From JAGOUY01 sp964541725 (GTDB taxonomy: Bacteria > Patescibacteriota > Patescibacteriia > 2-12-FULL-60-25): a DNA stretch of 9,600 nucleotides. The stretch's first letter is position 1. Every line of letters begins with the position of its first letter. The position numbers and the translations under genes were made by a program. Location: assembly GCA_964541725.1 (NCBI GenBank), contig CAZIQG010000039.1, positions 1 to 9,600 on the forward strand, given 5' to 3'. Positions 1-6,508 of this stretch are shown one piece after another. The notes beneath the pieces are model-generated. The model searched no databases, was not told the DNA's origin, and saw only the letters and a program-made list of their open reading frames with translations.

Positions 1-74
1 CTATCCTTCCGTGGCTACCCGTTCCGGTCGAGATTCCTCAGTCGTCGTCGGACTCCTCCTTCGGAATGACGAGA
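1..74. repeat. Probable dispersed palindromic (REP-like) repeat, cut by window edge
   Basis: This non-coding stretch lies downstream of the thioredoxin stop. On the minus strand it reads GTCATTCCGAAGGAGGAG, then a GACGACGAC run, then GAGGAATCTCGACCGG. The outer pieces ATTCC (33-37) and GGAAT (63-67) are inverted, and a (GTC)3 run sits at 41-49. The pattern of GTCATTCCGA, a variable middle and GAGGAATCTC resembles intergenic repeats I recall from many bacterial genomes; that resemblance is memory, not a search. Only one copy is in the window, so repetitiveness is inferred. It probably continues left of base 1. No open frame of note crosses it. Confidence 0.5.
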
Positions 75-95
75 TAAAGGGATAGCGCGAGTATT

Positions 96-419
96 TTACG
101 AAAGATGTTTCTCAACCTTCGCCTTCAATTCCTCTTTGGACATGCTCCCTACAAGCTGCTCGACCACTTGTCCGTTCTTAAACACCAAAAACGTTGGGAT
201 CGACATAATGTTGTACTGCTGGGCAACATCTCCAACTTGGTCAACATTGATTTTACCCACTTTCATCTTGCTCGCGTCCCATTCATGGCCGAGTTCTTCG
301 ACAATTGGGCTCATCTGACGGCAAGGACCACACCATTCGGCCCAAAAATCCACTAAGACAGGCACAGGGGATTGCAACACCTCACTCGCAAAGTTTTCCG
401 AAGTAAATACGTGTTCCAT
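96..419 (-). CDS. trxA: Thioredoxin
   Basis: Small cytosolic dithiol-disulfide oxidoreductase of 107 residues, the usual length of bacterial thioredoxin 1. The active site WCGPC is at residues 29-33 (Cys30 and Cys33), preceded by the buried Asp of VDFWA (Asp24). The cis-proline is in SIPT (Pro75), and the late strand TFLVFKNG is typical. It reduces protein disulfides and would need a thioredoxin reductase, which is not in the window. The ATG at 419 is chosen because the homologous fold starts at MEHVFTSENF. An upstream GTG at 473 would add 18 unrelated residues and lies inside a terminator-like hairpin. No Shine-Dalgarno sequence precedes the ATG. It is the last gene of the minus-strand cluster and ends in TAA. 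The exact thioredoxin paralogue cannot be fixed, but the family is secure. Confidence 0.95.
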   Translation of the reverse strand: MEHVFTSENFASEVLQSPVPVLVDFWAEWCGPCRQMSPIVEELGHEWDASKMKVGKINVDQVGDVAQQYNIMSIPTFLVFKNGQVVEQLVGSMSKEELKAKVEKHLS

Positions 420-440
420 ATGATAAAAACGAATAGAAAG

Positions 441-469
441 AGTAAAGCGCCACCTACCAGAACCAACAA
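441..469 (-). promoter_or_regulatory. Weak candidate promoter for the thioredoxin gene
   Basis: On the minus strand TTGTTG (469-464) is followed after exactly 17 nt by TTTACT (446-441), about 22 nt upstream of the chosen ATG at 419. Each hexamer matches its consensus at only about 3 of 6 positions. The -35 overlaps the T-rich tail of the hairpin at 470-486. If that hairpin terminates the upstream transcript, a promoter here would be needed; otherwise the gene is simply read through. This is a low-confidence call. Confidence 0.25.
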
Positions 470-486
470 ACACCCAGAGAGGGTGT
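461..486 (-). terminator. Possible intrinsic terminator after the phosphohistidine-domain gene
   Basis: A perfect 6-bp inverted repeat, ACACCC (470-475) and GGGTGT (481-486), surrounds a 5-nt loop. On the minus strand it is followed by TTTGTTGGTT, a broken T-tract. It lies about 38 nt past the TAG stop of the gene at 524-2014. The stem is short and the tail is interrupted by G, so termination may be partial. It also argues against the upstream GTG start for the thioredoxin. Confidence 0.4.
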
Positions 487-523
487 CTGCATCATAGTGA
501 CCCAGGCCAAAGGTGGCAAGATG

Positions 524-2014
524 CTATTCCACCAGCACCCGCACCACCCCTTTATCGGCATCTACCTCAACCTTCATCCCATCCTTCAGAACTTTGCTCG
601 CATGTTTCGTGCCAATCACGCACGGCTTATTCATTTCACGCGCGACGATGGCGGCATGGCAAGTGACTCCCCCTTCATCCGTCACAAACGCACAGGCACG
701 CTTCATGGCCGGCAAATAATCAGGACGGGTCATGACCGCAACTAAGACATCTCCTTCCTGCACCCGAGCAATGTCTTGCGCACTCTCAATCACACGCACC
801 ATCCCTTGCGCGACACCGCGTGAAGCAGCAAGTCCACGCAACTCCTCTGAACATTCTGTCTTACCGGTACCAATCCGATCCAATTCCTGAATCAACACCT
901 GATCCGTAATCACATCATATGCATGATCCACCCACAAAATCATGCAATACTCTTTCCGTTGCTGCAATTCACGAGAAGAGAGCGTTTTTTGAAAGATAGA
1001 TTCCATCTCGGGAGGCAATGCATAGACCAGTTCTTCAAGAGAATAGCCCGTGCGCTTTGCAATCTCCTGCAACAATAAGGTAAAAGAATGCGTAGCAAAG
1101 AACGTTCCTTTTTTACGCTCATCCTGCCAAGCCGCAAACTCATCCGTAATCGTTAAAAGAACCCTTAGATCCTCAGGCAATACTAACTCAGCTACAAGAG
1201 CCTCTTTGCGCAAACGATGTTCTTTCCCCTGTGCTGTTATCTCCAGCAAACGCTCCTCCGCTTCATCTGGAACGGCCTGATCTAACCGTTCCGAAAAAAA
1301 GGAGATGGGCAAAACACGGTCAGATACGTAATTATTTTGCAACCAGAAATAGTGCTGTTGGTGCAGACCCAAAAGCTCTTCCCGACGAGACGGATTACGC
1401 TTCAATTCAAGGACGAGTCGCAACAACGCACACTCTTCTAACGCCAAGAAAGAGGTAAATGTCGAAGCCGTAAGAATTTCAAACGCCTCCATAAACCGCT
1501 CACCTTCTCCTCTCGCTTCAAGATGCGCGCGTATCCGCTTTGCTAACAACTCATCCGTTACAAGGGCAAACCCATCAATCAAGGGTGAGGCCAACAACTT
1601 ATTGGTATAAACATGCGCCAAGTCTTGATAGGTTTTTAATAATGCTTCATTAGATAAAACCACAAGATCTAGTCCTTCTATTTCATCACACATCTCATAA
1701 AACGCCGTCTCAAAGGGATGAAACATCTTCTTCATATCTTCACTTATGCGCGGATTCGTACGAGCGGCTTCCATAATTGCATTCGCCGTCTTCCAAAGTT
1801 CATCCGTCGAGTGATACCAATCCGCTCGGTTATGGGAAAACCCGGCAAACGCCATGCGCTGACCAAAGGGATAGACGGTCGTCTGAATACGAGAAACATG
1901 CGCATCCCCAAGGAAAAACATGAAATGCGGACAGGCATCAAAACGTTGACGATACCAGTGCTTTGCACGAATTTCCGGCTCCGTATTGAGAAACAAACCC
2001 GTTTGTAAGTTCAT
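524..2014 (-). CDS. PEP-utilising enzyme with C-terminal phosphohistidine (mobile) domain, no ATP-grasp domain
   Basis: Predicted soluble protein of 496 residues. Residues about 394-495 match the PEP-utilising enzyme mobile domain shared by PEP synthase, pyruvate phosphate dikinase and rifampin phosphotransferase: GLAASRGVAQG, then GDVLVAVMTRPDYLPAM, then GGVTCHAAIVARE, whose His453 is the expected phosphate carrier (codon at 656-658). About 390 residues before it form a mostly charged, helix-rich region with no nucleotide-binding motif I can see. The order (helical region, then C-terminal His domain) resembles rifampin phosphotransferase with its N-terminal ATP-grasp domain missing, or a PEP synthase lacking both the ATP-grasp and PEP-binding barrel domains. 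Substrate and phosphate donor are unknown. The ATG at 2014 lies 18 nt after the transporter stop, which suggests co-transcription. No Shine-Dalgarno sequence is present. The stop is TAG, the only non-TAA stop in the window. The domain call is firm; the function is not. Confidence 0.85.
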   Translation of the reverse strand: MNLQTGLFLNTEPEIRAKHWYRQRFDACPHFMFFLGDAHVSRIQTTVYPFGQRMAFAGFSHNRADWYHSTDELWKTANAIMEAARTNPRISEDMKKMFHPFETAFYEMCDEIEGLDLVVLSNEALLKTYQDLAHVYTNKLLASPLIDGFALVTDELLAKRIRAHLEARGEGERFMEAFEILTASTFTSFLALEECALLRLVLELKRNPSRREELLGLHQQHYFWLQNNYVSDRVLPISFFSERLDQAVPDEAEERLLEITAQGKEHRLRKEALVAELVLPEDLRVLLTITDEFAAWQDERKKGTFFATHSFTLLLQEIAKRTGYSLEELVYALPPEMESIFQKTLSSRELQQRKEYCMILWVDHAYDVITDQVLIQELDRIGTGKTECSEELRGLAASRGVAQGMVRVIESAQDIARVQEGDVLVAVMTRPDYLPAMKRACAFVTDEGGVTCHAAIVAREMNKPCVIGTKHASKVLKDGMKVEVDADKGVVRVLVE

Positions 2015-2032
2015 ATATATCTAGACTAATCT

Positions 2033-3667
2033 TTAGGCGATCGTATACCCCACCGCCCGCAACGCATCCGTGGTCCGCTCAAACACCAACCCGTTATCTT
2101 CTAGCGCACGGAATAAAGTTGAGCCTTCCAAAAGCGCGTGGACCATGGGATTCGCTCCAGAAACCATGACCACTTTTCCTTGTCCTTGGATATGTTCAAC
2201 GATCTCATCAAACGCATCTACCCCGTCTAAATCGATAAACGACAATTCGCGTAAACGTAATAACACGCGCTCATACCCACCCAGCCCCTGCTGAAAACGC
2301 GTGATATGTGATTCCGCGTTAATATAAGCCAATTGTCCCTTCATCGAATAGACTAGGGTATCAGAGGGTCCAGACAAAATTGGCACCACCTCCTCAGACA
2401 CAATTTTCTTCACCATCCCCTTATCTTTATCATTTACCACTAAATCAAACTGGCCACGCGATAATCGTTCCATAAACAACAAGAGCGACACCACCGTTCC
2501 CAGCAATAACCCCACAATCGGATCTTCATACACTGTGATACTGGCGACCAGCAGAGCAATGAGGAAACTTTTTCTGTCATACCGATAGAAGCGCTTAAAC
2601 ACATCTCCTTCCACCATGCGCGCCGCCACAAACACCAAGATCGCCGCAATCACCGCCAAAGGAATGTAGACAAAATAGGTAAGCAGAATCAACGAAATAA
2701 GCGCAATCGCCACACTGCTGATCGCCGCAGACATAGAATGAGTTGCCTTCGTTTTAATATTTAACGACGTTCGAGCCAAAGCCGCTGTGGCTGGAATTCC
2801 CCCCGCTAGACCCGAGACAACATTCGCAATTCCTAACCCCAACATTTCTTTCCGTTTATTGTATTTCGTCTTCGTCATCCCATCCGCAATCTTAGCAGAA
2901 ATCATTGTTTCCAAAATTGCGATCAGCGCCACTCCAAGCGCGGCTGGAATCAAACTCGTATCAAAAGAAAACGTCGGCAGAGCAAAAATTTTAGCACTCA
3001 TATCAGGATACCGCGCTCCCAATGTCTGCAAGCCAAGGGGTAACATCCCCGTTTGAGAAGCGTATCCCAACAGGATACCAATAGGCGCGAGCACAATCGC
3101 CCCCGGTACCTTCGGCAACCATTTTACAAAGGCAAATAAAGCGGCCAAAAATCCTAAAAACACAAGGACGGTAACCAATGAAGCCGATCCAACATGCCGC
3201 AACGATTCGAGCACATTTTGGATAAACGTTGCATGCGACGGGAGCCCGCTCAACCCTAAGGCAAAATTTAATTGGTTAAGACCAATAATACACGCCACTC
3301 CCAAGGTAAACCCCTGGATCGCGCTCGCTGGCACAAACACCAAAAACCGTTCTAAGCAAGCCACATATGCAATCAAGACAAACACACCTGTCACAATCGC
3401 AAGCATGGGCAACATCTGCATCCCATGCGTGAGCGCATAGGCAGCCAAGAGTCCAGACAGCGCTCCCGTAGGCCCGACAATATTATAATGACTCCCCCCA
3501 AAAATCGCGGCCATGAGTCCTGCCCAAATCGCCGTAATAATTCCCATGACCGGCGTCGCTTGAGAAGCAACCGCCAACGAAACAGATAAAGGAATCGACA
3601 CCAAACTCACCGTGACCCCGGATTGCCAGTTAGCCGCAAGACGACTCTTTACATCAGACCATGACAT
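2033..3667 (-). CDS. SulP-family inorganic anion transporter with C-terminal STAS domain
   Basis: Integral membrane protein of 544 residues, within the normal range for the SulP/SLC26 family (sulfate, bicarbonate and other anions, often H+ or Na+ coupled). About a dozen hydrophobic segments fill residues 15-400. Family hallmarks are NWQSGVTVSLVSIPLSVSLA near the N-terminus, GPTGALSGLLA (65-75) and NKRKEMLGLGIANVVSGLAGG (270-290). A cytoplasmic STAS domain covers about 436-540. At the STAS phosphosite it has DLDG (479-482) where anti-sigma-antagonist relatives have Ser or Thr, so phospho-control at that point is unlikely. The start at 3667 gives the usual N-terminus; an in-frame ATG at 3694 would add nine residues but lies inside a stable hairpin. 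The substrate cannot be read from sequence, so naming it sulfate or bicarbonate would be a guess. It sits between infB and the phosphohistidine gene. Confidence 0.92.
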   Translation of the reverse strand: MSWSDVKSRLAANWQSGVTVSLVSIPLSVSLAVASQATPVMGIITAIWAGLMAAIFGGSHYNIVGPTGALSGLLAAYALTHGMQMLPMLAIVTGVFVLIAYVACLERFLVFVPASAIQGFTLGVACIIGLNQLNFALGLSGLPSHATFIQNVLESLRHVGSASLVTVLVFLGFLAALFAFVKWLPKVPGAIVLAPIGILLGYASQTGMLPLGLQTLGARYPDMSAKIFALPTFSFDTSLIPAALGVALIAILETMISAKIADGMTKTKYNKRKEMLGLGIANVVSGLAGGIPATAALARTSLNIKTKATHSMSAAISSVAIALISLILLTYFVYIPLAVIAAILVFVAARMVEGDVFKRFYRYDRKSFLIALLVASITVYEDPIVGLLLGTVVSLLLFMERLSRGQFDLVVNDKDKGMVKKIVSEEVVPILSGPSDTLVYSMKGQLAYINAESHITRFQQGLGGYERVLLRLRELSFIDLDGVDAFDEIVEHIQGQGKVVMVSGANPMVHALLEGSTLFRALEDNGLVFERTTDALRAVGYTIA

Positions 3668-3700
3668 AAAATAGAAGACCAGAGGCCGAGGCATCTGGTC
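3668..3700 (-). terminator. Terminator-like hairpin between infB and the SulP gene
   Basis: GACCAGA (3677-3683) and TCTGGTC (3694-3700) form a perfect 7-bp stem, extended by GC pairs (3685-3686 with 3691-3692) beyond one mismatch, with a 4-nt loop. On the minus strand it is followed by TTCTATTTT and then the ATG at 3667. The hairpin begins 10 nt after the infB stop. It could terminate part of the infB transcript or modulate SulP translation, since the alternative ATG at 3694 is inside the stem. The T-tract is interrupted, so read-through is plausible. Confidence 0.4.
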
Positions 3701-3710
3701 CGTAGGGATA

Positions 3711-5726
3711 TTAACGAATAATTTCTAATTTTTGCACTTTCGATTCCTCCGTGTAGAACTCGAGGATATCTCCGACTTCCAATTTGAGCTTGCCCTTAAA
3801 GGTAATTCCACATTCTTGGCCGGCGGACGCTTCTTTCACAGGGGATTTGCCTGTTTGCAGCGATTCCACCATCCCTTCACTAATAGGATCCTCTCCACGC
3901 CAGACGCGCACCTTGCAGTTCGTGAGCGCCTTCCCTTCTTTGATGCGCGCACCTACGATCATCTTCCCGGGTTCTGTACGGAAGATGGCTGCAACCTCAG
4001 ATCGACCTACATTTGTGACCGTCACCTCTTGCGGCAAGAGCGCATTCAAACGCGCAACCACATCATCAAATAAATCGTAAATGACTTTGCACATCTTGAC
4101 CGTCACATTCTTATCACGGGCCGAAACTTCCACCGGCGTTGGCAACATCACGTTAAACCCGTAGACCGCTGAAGGCTGTGTCGTAGCCGCACGTTCAATA
4201 TCAGCTTCACTCACATTTCCAAGACCCTTTTGAACGACTTCAACACCGACTTGATCATGCTTCAATTTTTCTAACATGCCCAAGATCGCTTCCAAAGACC
4301 CCAACACATCTGTCTTGACCACGATATTGAGCATGGTCTTCTTGGCCACCTCTTCCCCCTGCACCGGCGTCGCACGCACGGCCGTAAAGGTTTCCGTTGC
4401 GTCACGAGAAATTTTTGGTTTGACCGCCGACAAGGCTTTATGATCCTTAGGAACTTCTAAGACATCTCCCACGGCTGGAGCAACCTTAAGCCCAAGAATC
4501 TTGACCGGCATACCAGGCGGAGCTTCGTTTACCATCTTTCCTGTCCAATCGCGCAAGGCGCGCACACGTCCATAGCCAGCCCCTGCAATCGACAACCAAT
4601 CATTACGCTTGAGCGTCCCATTTTGGATGATAACCGTCGCGACAGGACCTTCCCCTTTATCTACGTGAGCTTCAATCACCGTACCGGCTGCCAAACTCTC
4701 TGGATTTGCAGAGATCTTTCCCTTCTCAATTTCTGTCATGAGAAGAATCACTTCCAACAACTCATCAATCCCAAGTCCTGTCTTCGCAGAAATCTTGGCC
4801 ATTGGTACATTCCCACCCCAAGGCTCAACCGTTACGCCAAGTTCGGCCAATTGACCCATAACACGGTTTGGATCCGCATCTTCTTTATCAATCTTGTTAA
4901 GAGCGACAACAAATGGGAGCTTGGCAGCCTTAATAATGTCGATCACTTCTTTTGTTTGTGGTTGCACGCCATCGTCCGCAGCAACAACAAGGACAGCAAT
5001 ATCTGCTACCTTGGCGCCACGCGAACGCATGACCGTAAAGGCTTCGTGACCAGGTGTATCGATAAACGTAATTTTGGAACCCTTCTTTTCTACTTGGTAC
5101 GCTCCAATATGCTGGGTGATCCCACCAGATTCTCCTTCCATTACATGCGTCGCACGAATCGCATCCAATGTCTTGGTCTTTCCATGGTCCACGTGACCCA
5201 TGACGACCACAACCGGCGCGCGCGGCGTCAGCGCTACTTGATCTTCGGCTTCCAAAATTTCACGCATGCGACCTTCAGCTTGGATAGAAGCCATCTCTTG
5301 ATGCGTGCTCTTGACTTCTTCATGCGCGGTAAAGCCTAACTCCTCGGCAATAATCGTAGCCGTCGTAAAATCAATCCGTTCATTCTGAGAAGCCAAAATA
5401 CCTGCCTTCATGAGTTGCTGGATCACGCGCGTCACCGGAAGGTTCAAACGACCGGCAAAATCACGAACCGACAAGACCGCAGGAATCGTAATGTCCTTTT
5501 TTGGAGCCACGACGCCAGCAGCTTGAGACTGGTTCGCATGACGCACTAATTGGTCACGTAACCGTTCACGGCGAGAATTTTCTAACCATTTTTTGTAGAT
5601 TTGGTCGGCGACACGGTCGTCGACTTTGATGGCGCGTGCCCCAATGTCAAAGCCAAGCTCAGGCAGCTTTGCTAAGAGTTCATTGGGCGGAACACGTAAA
5701 CGACGGGCAAGTTCGGTAACATTCAT
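3711..5726 (-). CDS. infB: Translation initiation factor IF-2
   Basis: Cytoplasmic translational GTPase that delivers initiator tRNA to the 30S subunit and promotes subunit joining. The protein has 671 residues, close to compact Gram-positive forms and shorter than the E. coli long form. Two IF2_N-type modules are visible (about 1-48 and 83-132). The G domain has G1 GHVDHGKT (177-184), the switch I segment GESGGITQHIGAY, G3 DTPGH (223-227), G4 NKID (277-280) and G5 SAK (313-315). Domains II, III and the C-terminal tRNA-binding domain follow to residue 671. After G1 the residues are KT where SL is commonest. The ATG at 5726 begins MNVTELARRL, the typical first residues. A TTG at 5798 would add 24 unrelated residues and lies within a terminator hairpin. 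A TTGACG/TAGACT promoter places the start point at or next to the A of this ATG, so the mRNA is predicted to be leaderless. It heads the minus-strand cluster and is divergent from truB. Confidence 0.97.
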   Translation of the reverse strand: MNVTELARRLRVPPNELLAKLPELGFDIGARAIKVDDRVADQIYKKWLENSRRERLRDQLVRHANQSQAAGVVAPKKDITIPAVLSVRDFAGRLNLPVTRVIQQLMKAGILASQNERIDFTTATIIAEELGFTAHEEVKSTHQEMASIQAEGRMREILEAEDQVALTPRAPVVVVMGHVDHGKTKTLDAIRATHVMEGESGGITQHIGAYQVEKKGSKITFIDTPGHEAFTVMRSRGAKVADIAVLVVAADDGVQPQTKEVIDIIKAAKLPFVVALNKIDKEDADPNRVMGQLAELGVTVEPWGGNVPMAKISAKTGLGIDELLEVILLMTEIEKGKISANPESLAAGTVIEAHVDKGEGPVATVIIQNGTLKRNDWLSIAGAGYGRVRALRDWTGKMVNEAPPGMPVKILGLKVAPAVGDVLEVPKDHKALSAVKPKISRDATETFTAVRATPVQGEEVAKKTMLNIVVKTDVLGSLEAILGMLEKLKHDQVGVEVVQKGLGNVSEADIERAATTQPSAVYGFNVMLPTPVEVSARDKNVTVKMCKVIYDLFDDVVARLNALLPQEVTVTNVGRSEVAAIFRTEPGKMIVGARIKEGKALTNCKVRVWRGEDPISEGMVESLQTGKSPVKEASAGQECGITFKGKLKLEVGDILEFYTEESKVQKLEIIR

Positions 5727-5733
5727 GCTGGCT

Positions 5734-5762
5734 AGTCTAGGGGTATTTAGAGGGAACGTCAA
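5734..5762 (-). promoter_or_regulatory. infB promoter, predicted leaderless
   Basis: On the minus strand TTGACG (5762-5757) and TAGACT (5739-5734) are separated by exactly 17 nt. The -35 matches the sigma-70-type consensus at 5 of 6 positions and the -10 at 4 of 6. The -10 is followed by seven bases and then the infB ATG at 5726, so transcription should begin at or next to the start codon. The lack of any Shine-Dalgarno sequence agrees with this. Confidence 0.6.
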
Positions 5763-5774
5763 GGCAAGAAGAGC

Positions 5775-5796
5775 AAAAAAAGGCTTTGAAAAAGCC
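5775..5796 (-). terminator. Intrinsic terminator, minus-strand orientation, in the infB/truB gap
   Basis: GGCTTT (5782-5787) and AAAGCC (5791-5796) form a perfect 6-bp stem around a 3-nt loop. On the minus strand the hairpin runs straight into seven T residues (complement of 5775-5781). It lies upstream of the infB promoter, so it cannot end infB. It would stop minus-strand transcripts entering from truB (antisense) and so insulate infB. On the plus strand it has no T-tail, and it overlaps the proposed truB -35. Confidence 0.6.
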
Positions 5797-5813
5797 AAAA
5801 AATACGCTATCCT
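5786..5813 (+). promoter_or_regulatory. Candidate truB promoter
   Basis: TTGAAA (5786-5791) is followed after 16 nt by TATCCT (5808-5813), and the predicted start lies near 5820. That leaves a leader of about 29 nt before the truB ATG at 5849, with no Shine-Dalgarno sequence. The -35 lies inside the terminator hairpin of the other strand. The match is moderate (5 of 6 and 4 of 6), but it is the only good pair in this divergent gap facing right. Confidence 0.45.
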
Positions 5814-5848
5814 ACAAATAGACTCATCGTGCGTCGCAAAATACTCCC

Positions 5849-6496
5849 ATGCTTCCCTCTCTTCTCCTCATCGACAAACCCCCCGGTTGGACCTCTCACG
5901 ACGTCGTCGCCAAACTCCGAGGCGTCTTAAAAACCCGTGCCATCGGCCATGCGGGCACCCTCGACCCCTTCGCAACGGGGCTGCTTATCCTTGGCATTGG
6001 CCCCGGCACCAAACAGCTCACCCAACTCCTCGGCCTCGATAAAACCTACGAAACAACCCTTAGACTCGGGGCAACAAGTACCACTTTTGATCCAGAAGGA
6101 GAGATACAGGTGAATCGAGATGCGAGAATCGTGAATCGAGAAGAGATCGAAGAGGCACTCGACCAATTTCGAGGCGGATATGCCCAAAAAGCCCCTCTCC
6201 ACTCCGCCAAAAAACGTGCCGGTAAAAAACTCTACGAACTCGCCCGCGCCGGAGAAGCCACCGAGGACATGCGCCCGATAAAAGACGTGCAGATCTCCGA
6301 ACTCACGATCCTCGAGTACGCCTGGCCCGAGCTCCGTTTACGCATCCGTTGCGGCTCCGGCACCTACATCCGTTCCCTGGGAGACGATATCGGCCGCGCC
6401 CTCGGAGTCGGCGCCTACCTGATCCAACTACGACGCACCACCATCGGAGACTTCAATATCAACGACGCCAAACAAATCGAAGACATCACACCCTAA
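5849..6496 (+). CDS. truB: tRNA pseudouridine(55) synthase TruB, short form
   Basis: Isomerises U55 of the tRNA T-loop to pseudouridine in the cytoplasm. At 215 residues it holds the catalytic core only: KPPGWTSHDVV (10-20), then GHAGTLDPFATGLL with catalytic Asp39, the KTYETTLRLGATSTTFDPEG stretch, APLHSAKKRAGKKLYELAR, and the late motif RCGSGTYIRSLGDDIG. The C-terminal PUA or TruB_C region of longer forms (E. coli has 314 residues) is absent, and the stop TAA falls soon after the last core strand. Between the DPEG turn and the following helix, a 21-bp direct repeat in the DNA gives a 7-residue protein repeat (VNRDARI, then VNREEIE). The ATG at 5849 gives the normal N-terminus. No Shine-Dalgarno sequence is present. 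It is divergent from infB and 44 nt upstream of the HAD phosphatase gene. Confidence 0.95.
   Translation: MLPSLLLIDKPPGWTSHDVVAKLRGVLKTRAIGHAGTLDPFATGLLILGIGPGTKQLTQLLGLDKTYETTLRLGATSTTFDPEGEIQVNRDARIVNREEIEEALDQFRGGYAQKAPLHSAKKRAGKKLYELARAGEATEDMRPIKDVQISELTILEYAWPELRLRIRCGSGTYIRSLGDDIGRALGVGAYLIQLRRTTIGDFNINDAKQIEDITP
6110..6144 (+). repeat. Heptad-phased tandem repeat inside truB
   Basis: The 35 bases divide into five 7-base units: GTGAATC, GAGATGC, GAGAATC, GTGAATC and GAGAAGA. An 11-base word, GTGAATCGAGA, occurs at 6110-6120 and again at 6131-6141, exactly 21 bases apart. Because 21 is a multiple of three, the tract stays in frame. It encodes the linker after the DPEG turn of TruB, a position where length variation is likely tolerated. 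Confidence 0.6.
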
Positions 6497-6508
6497 CCTT
6501 CATATACT
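6480..6508 (+). promoter_or_regulatory. Candidate promoter for the HAD phosphatase gene
   Basis: AAGACA (6480-6485) and TATACT (6503-6508) are 17 nt apart. The -10 matches consensus at 5 of 6 positions and the -35 at 4 of 6. The -35 lies within the last codons of truB, and the -10 is the first unit of the heptad repeat. Start of transcription would be near 6515, about 25 nt before the ATG. The repeat contains further ATACT words, so the exact -10 is uncertain, and read-through from truB is also possible. Confidence 0.35.

Noticed and set aside
420..473. Extension of the thioredoxin to a GTG at 473
   Set aside because: The 18 extra residues do not resemble a thioredoxin N-terminus or a clean signal peptide, and the GTG lies in the hairpin at 470-486.
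4623..5339. Plus-strand open frame of 238 codons opposite infB
   Set aside because: It lies wholly antisense to the conserved G domain of infB and its translation shows no family features.
5727..5798. Extension of IF-2 to a TTG at 5798
   Set aside because: It would translate through the infB promoter and start in a terminator hairpin; the ATG at 5726 gives the usual IF-2 N-terminus.
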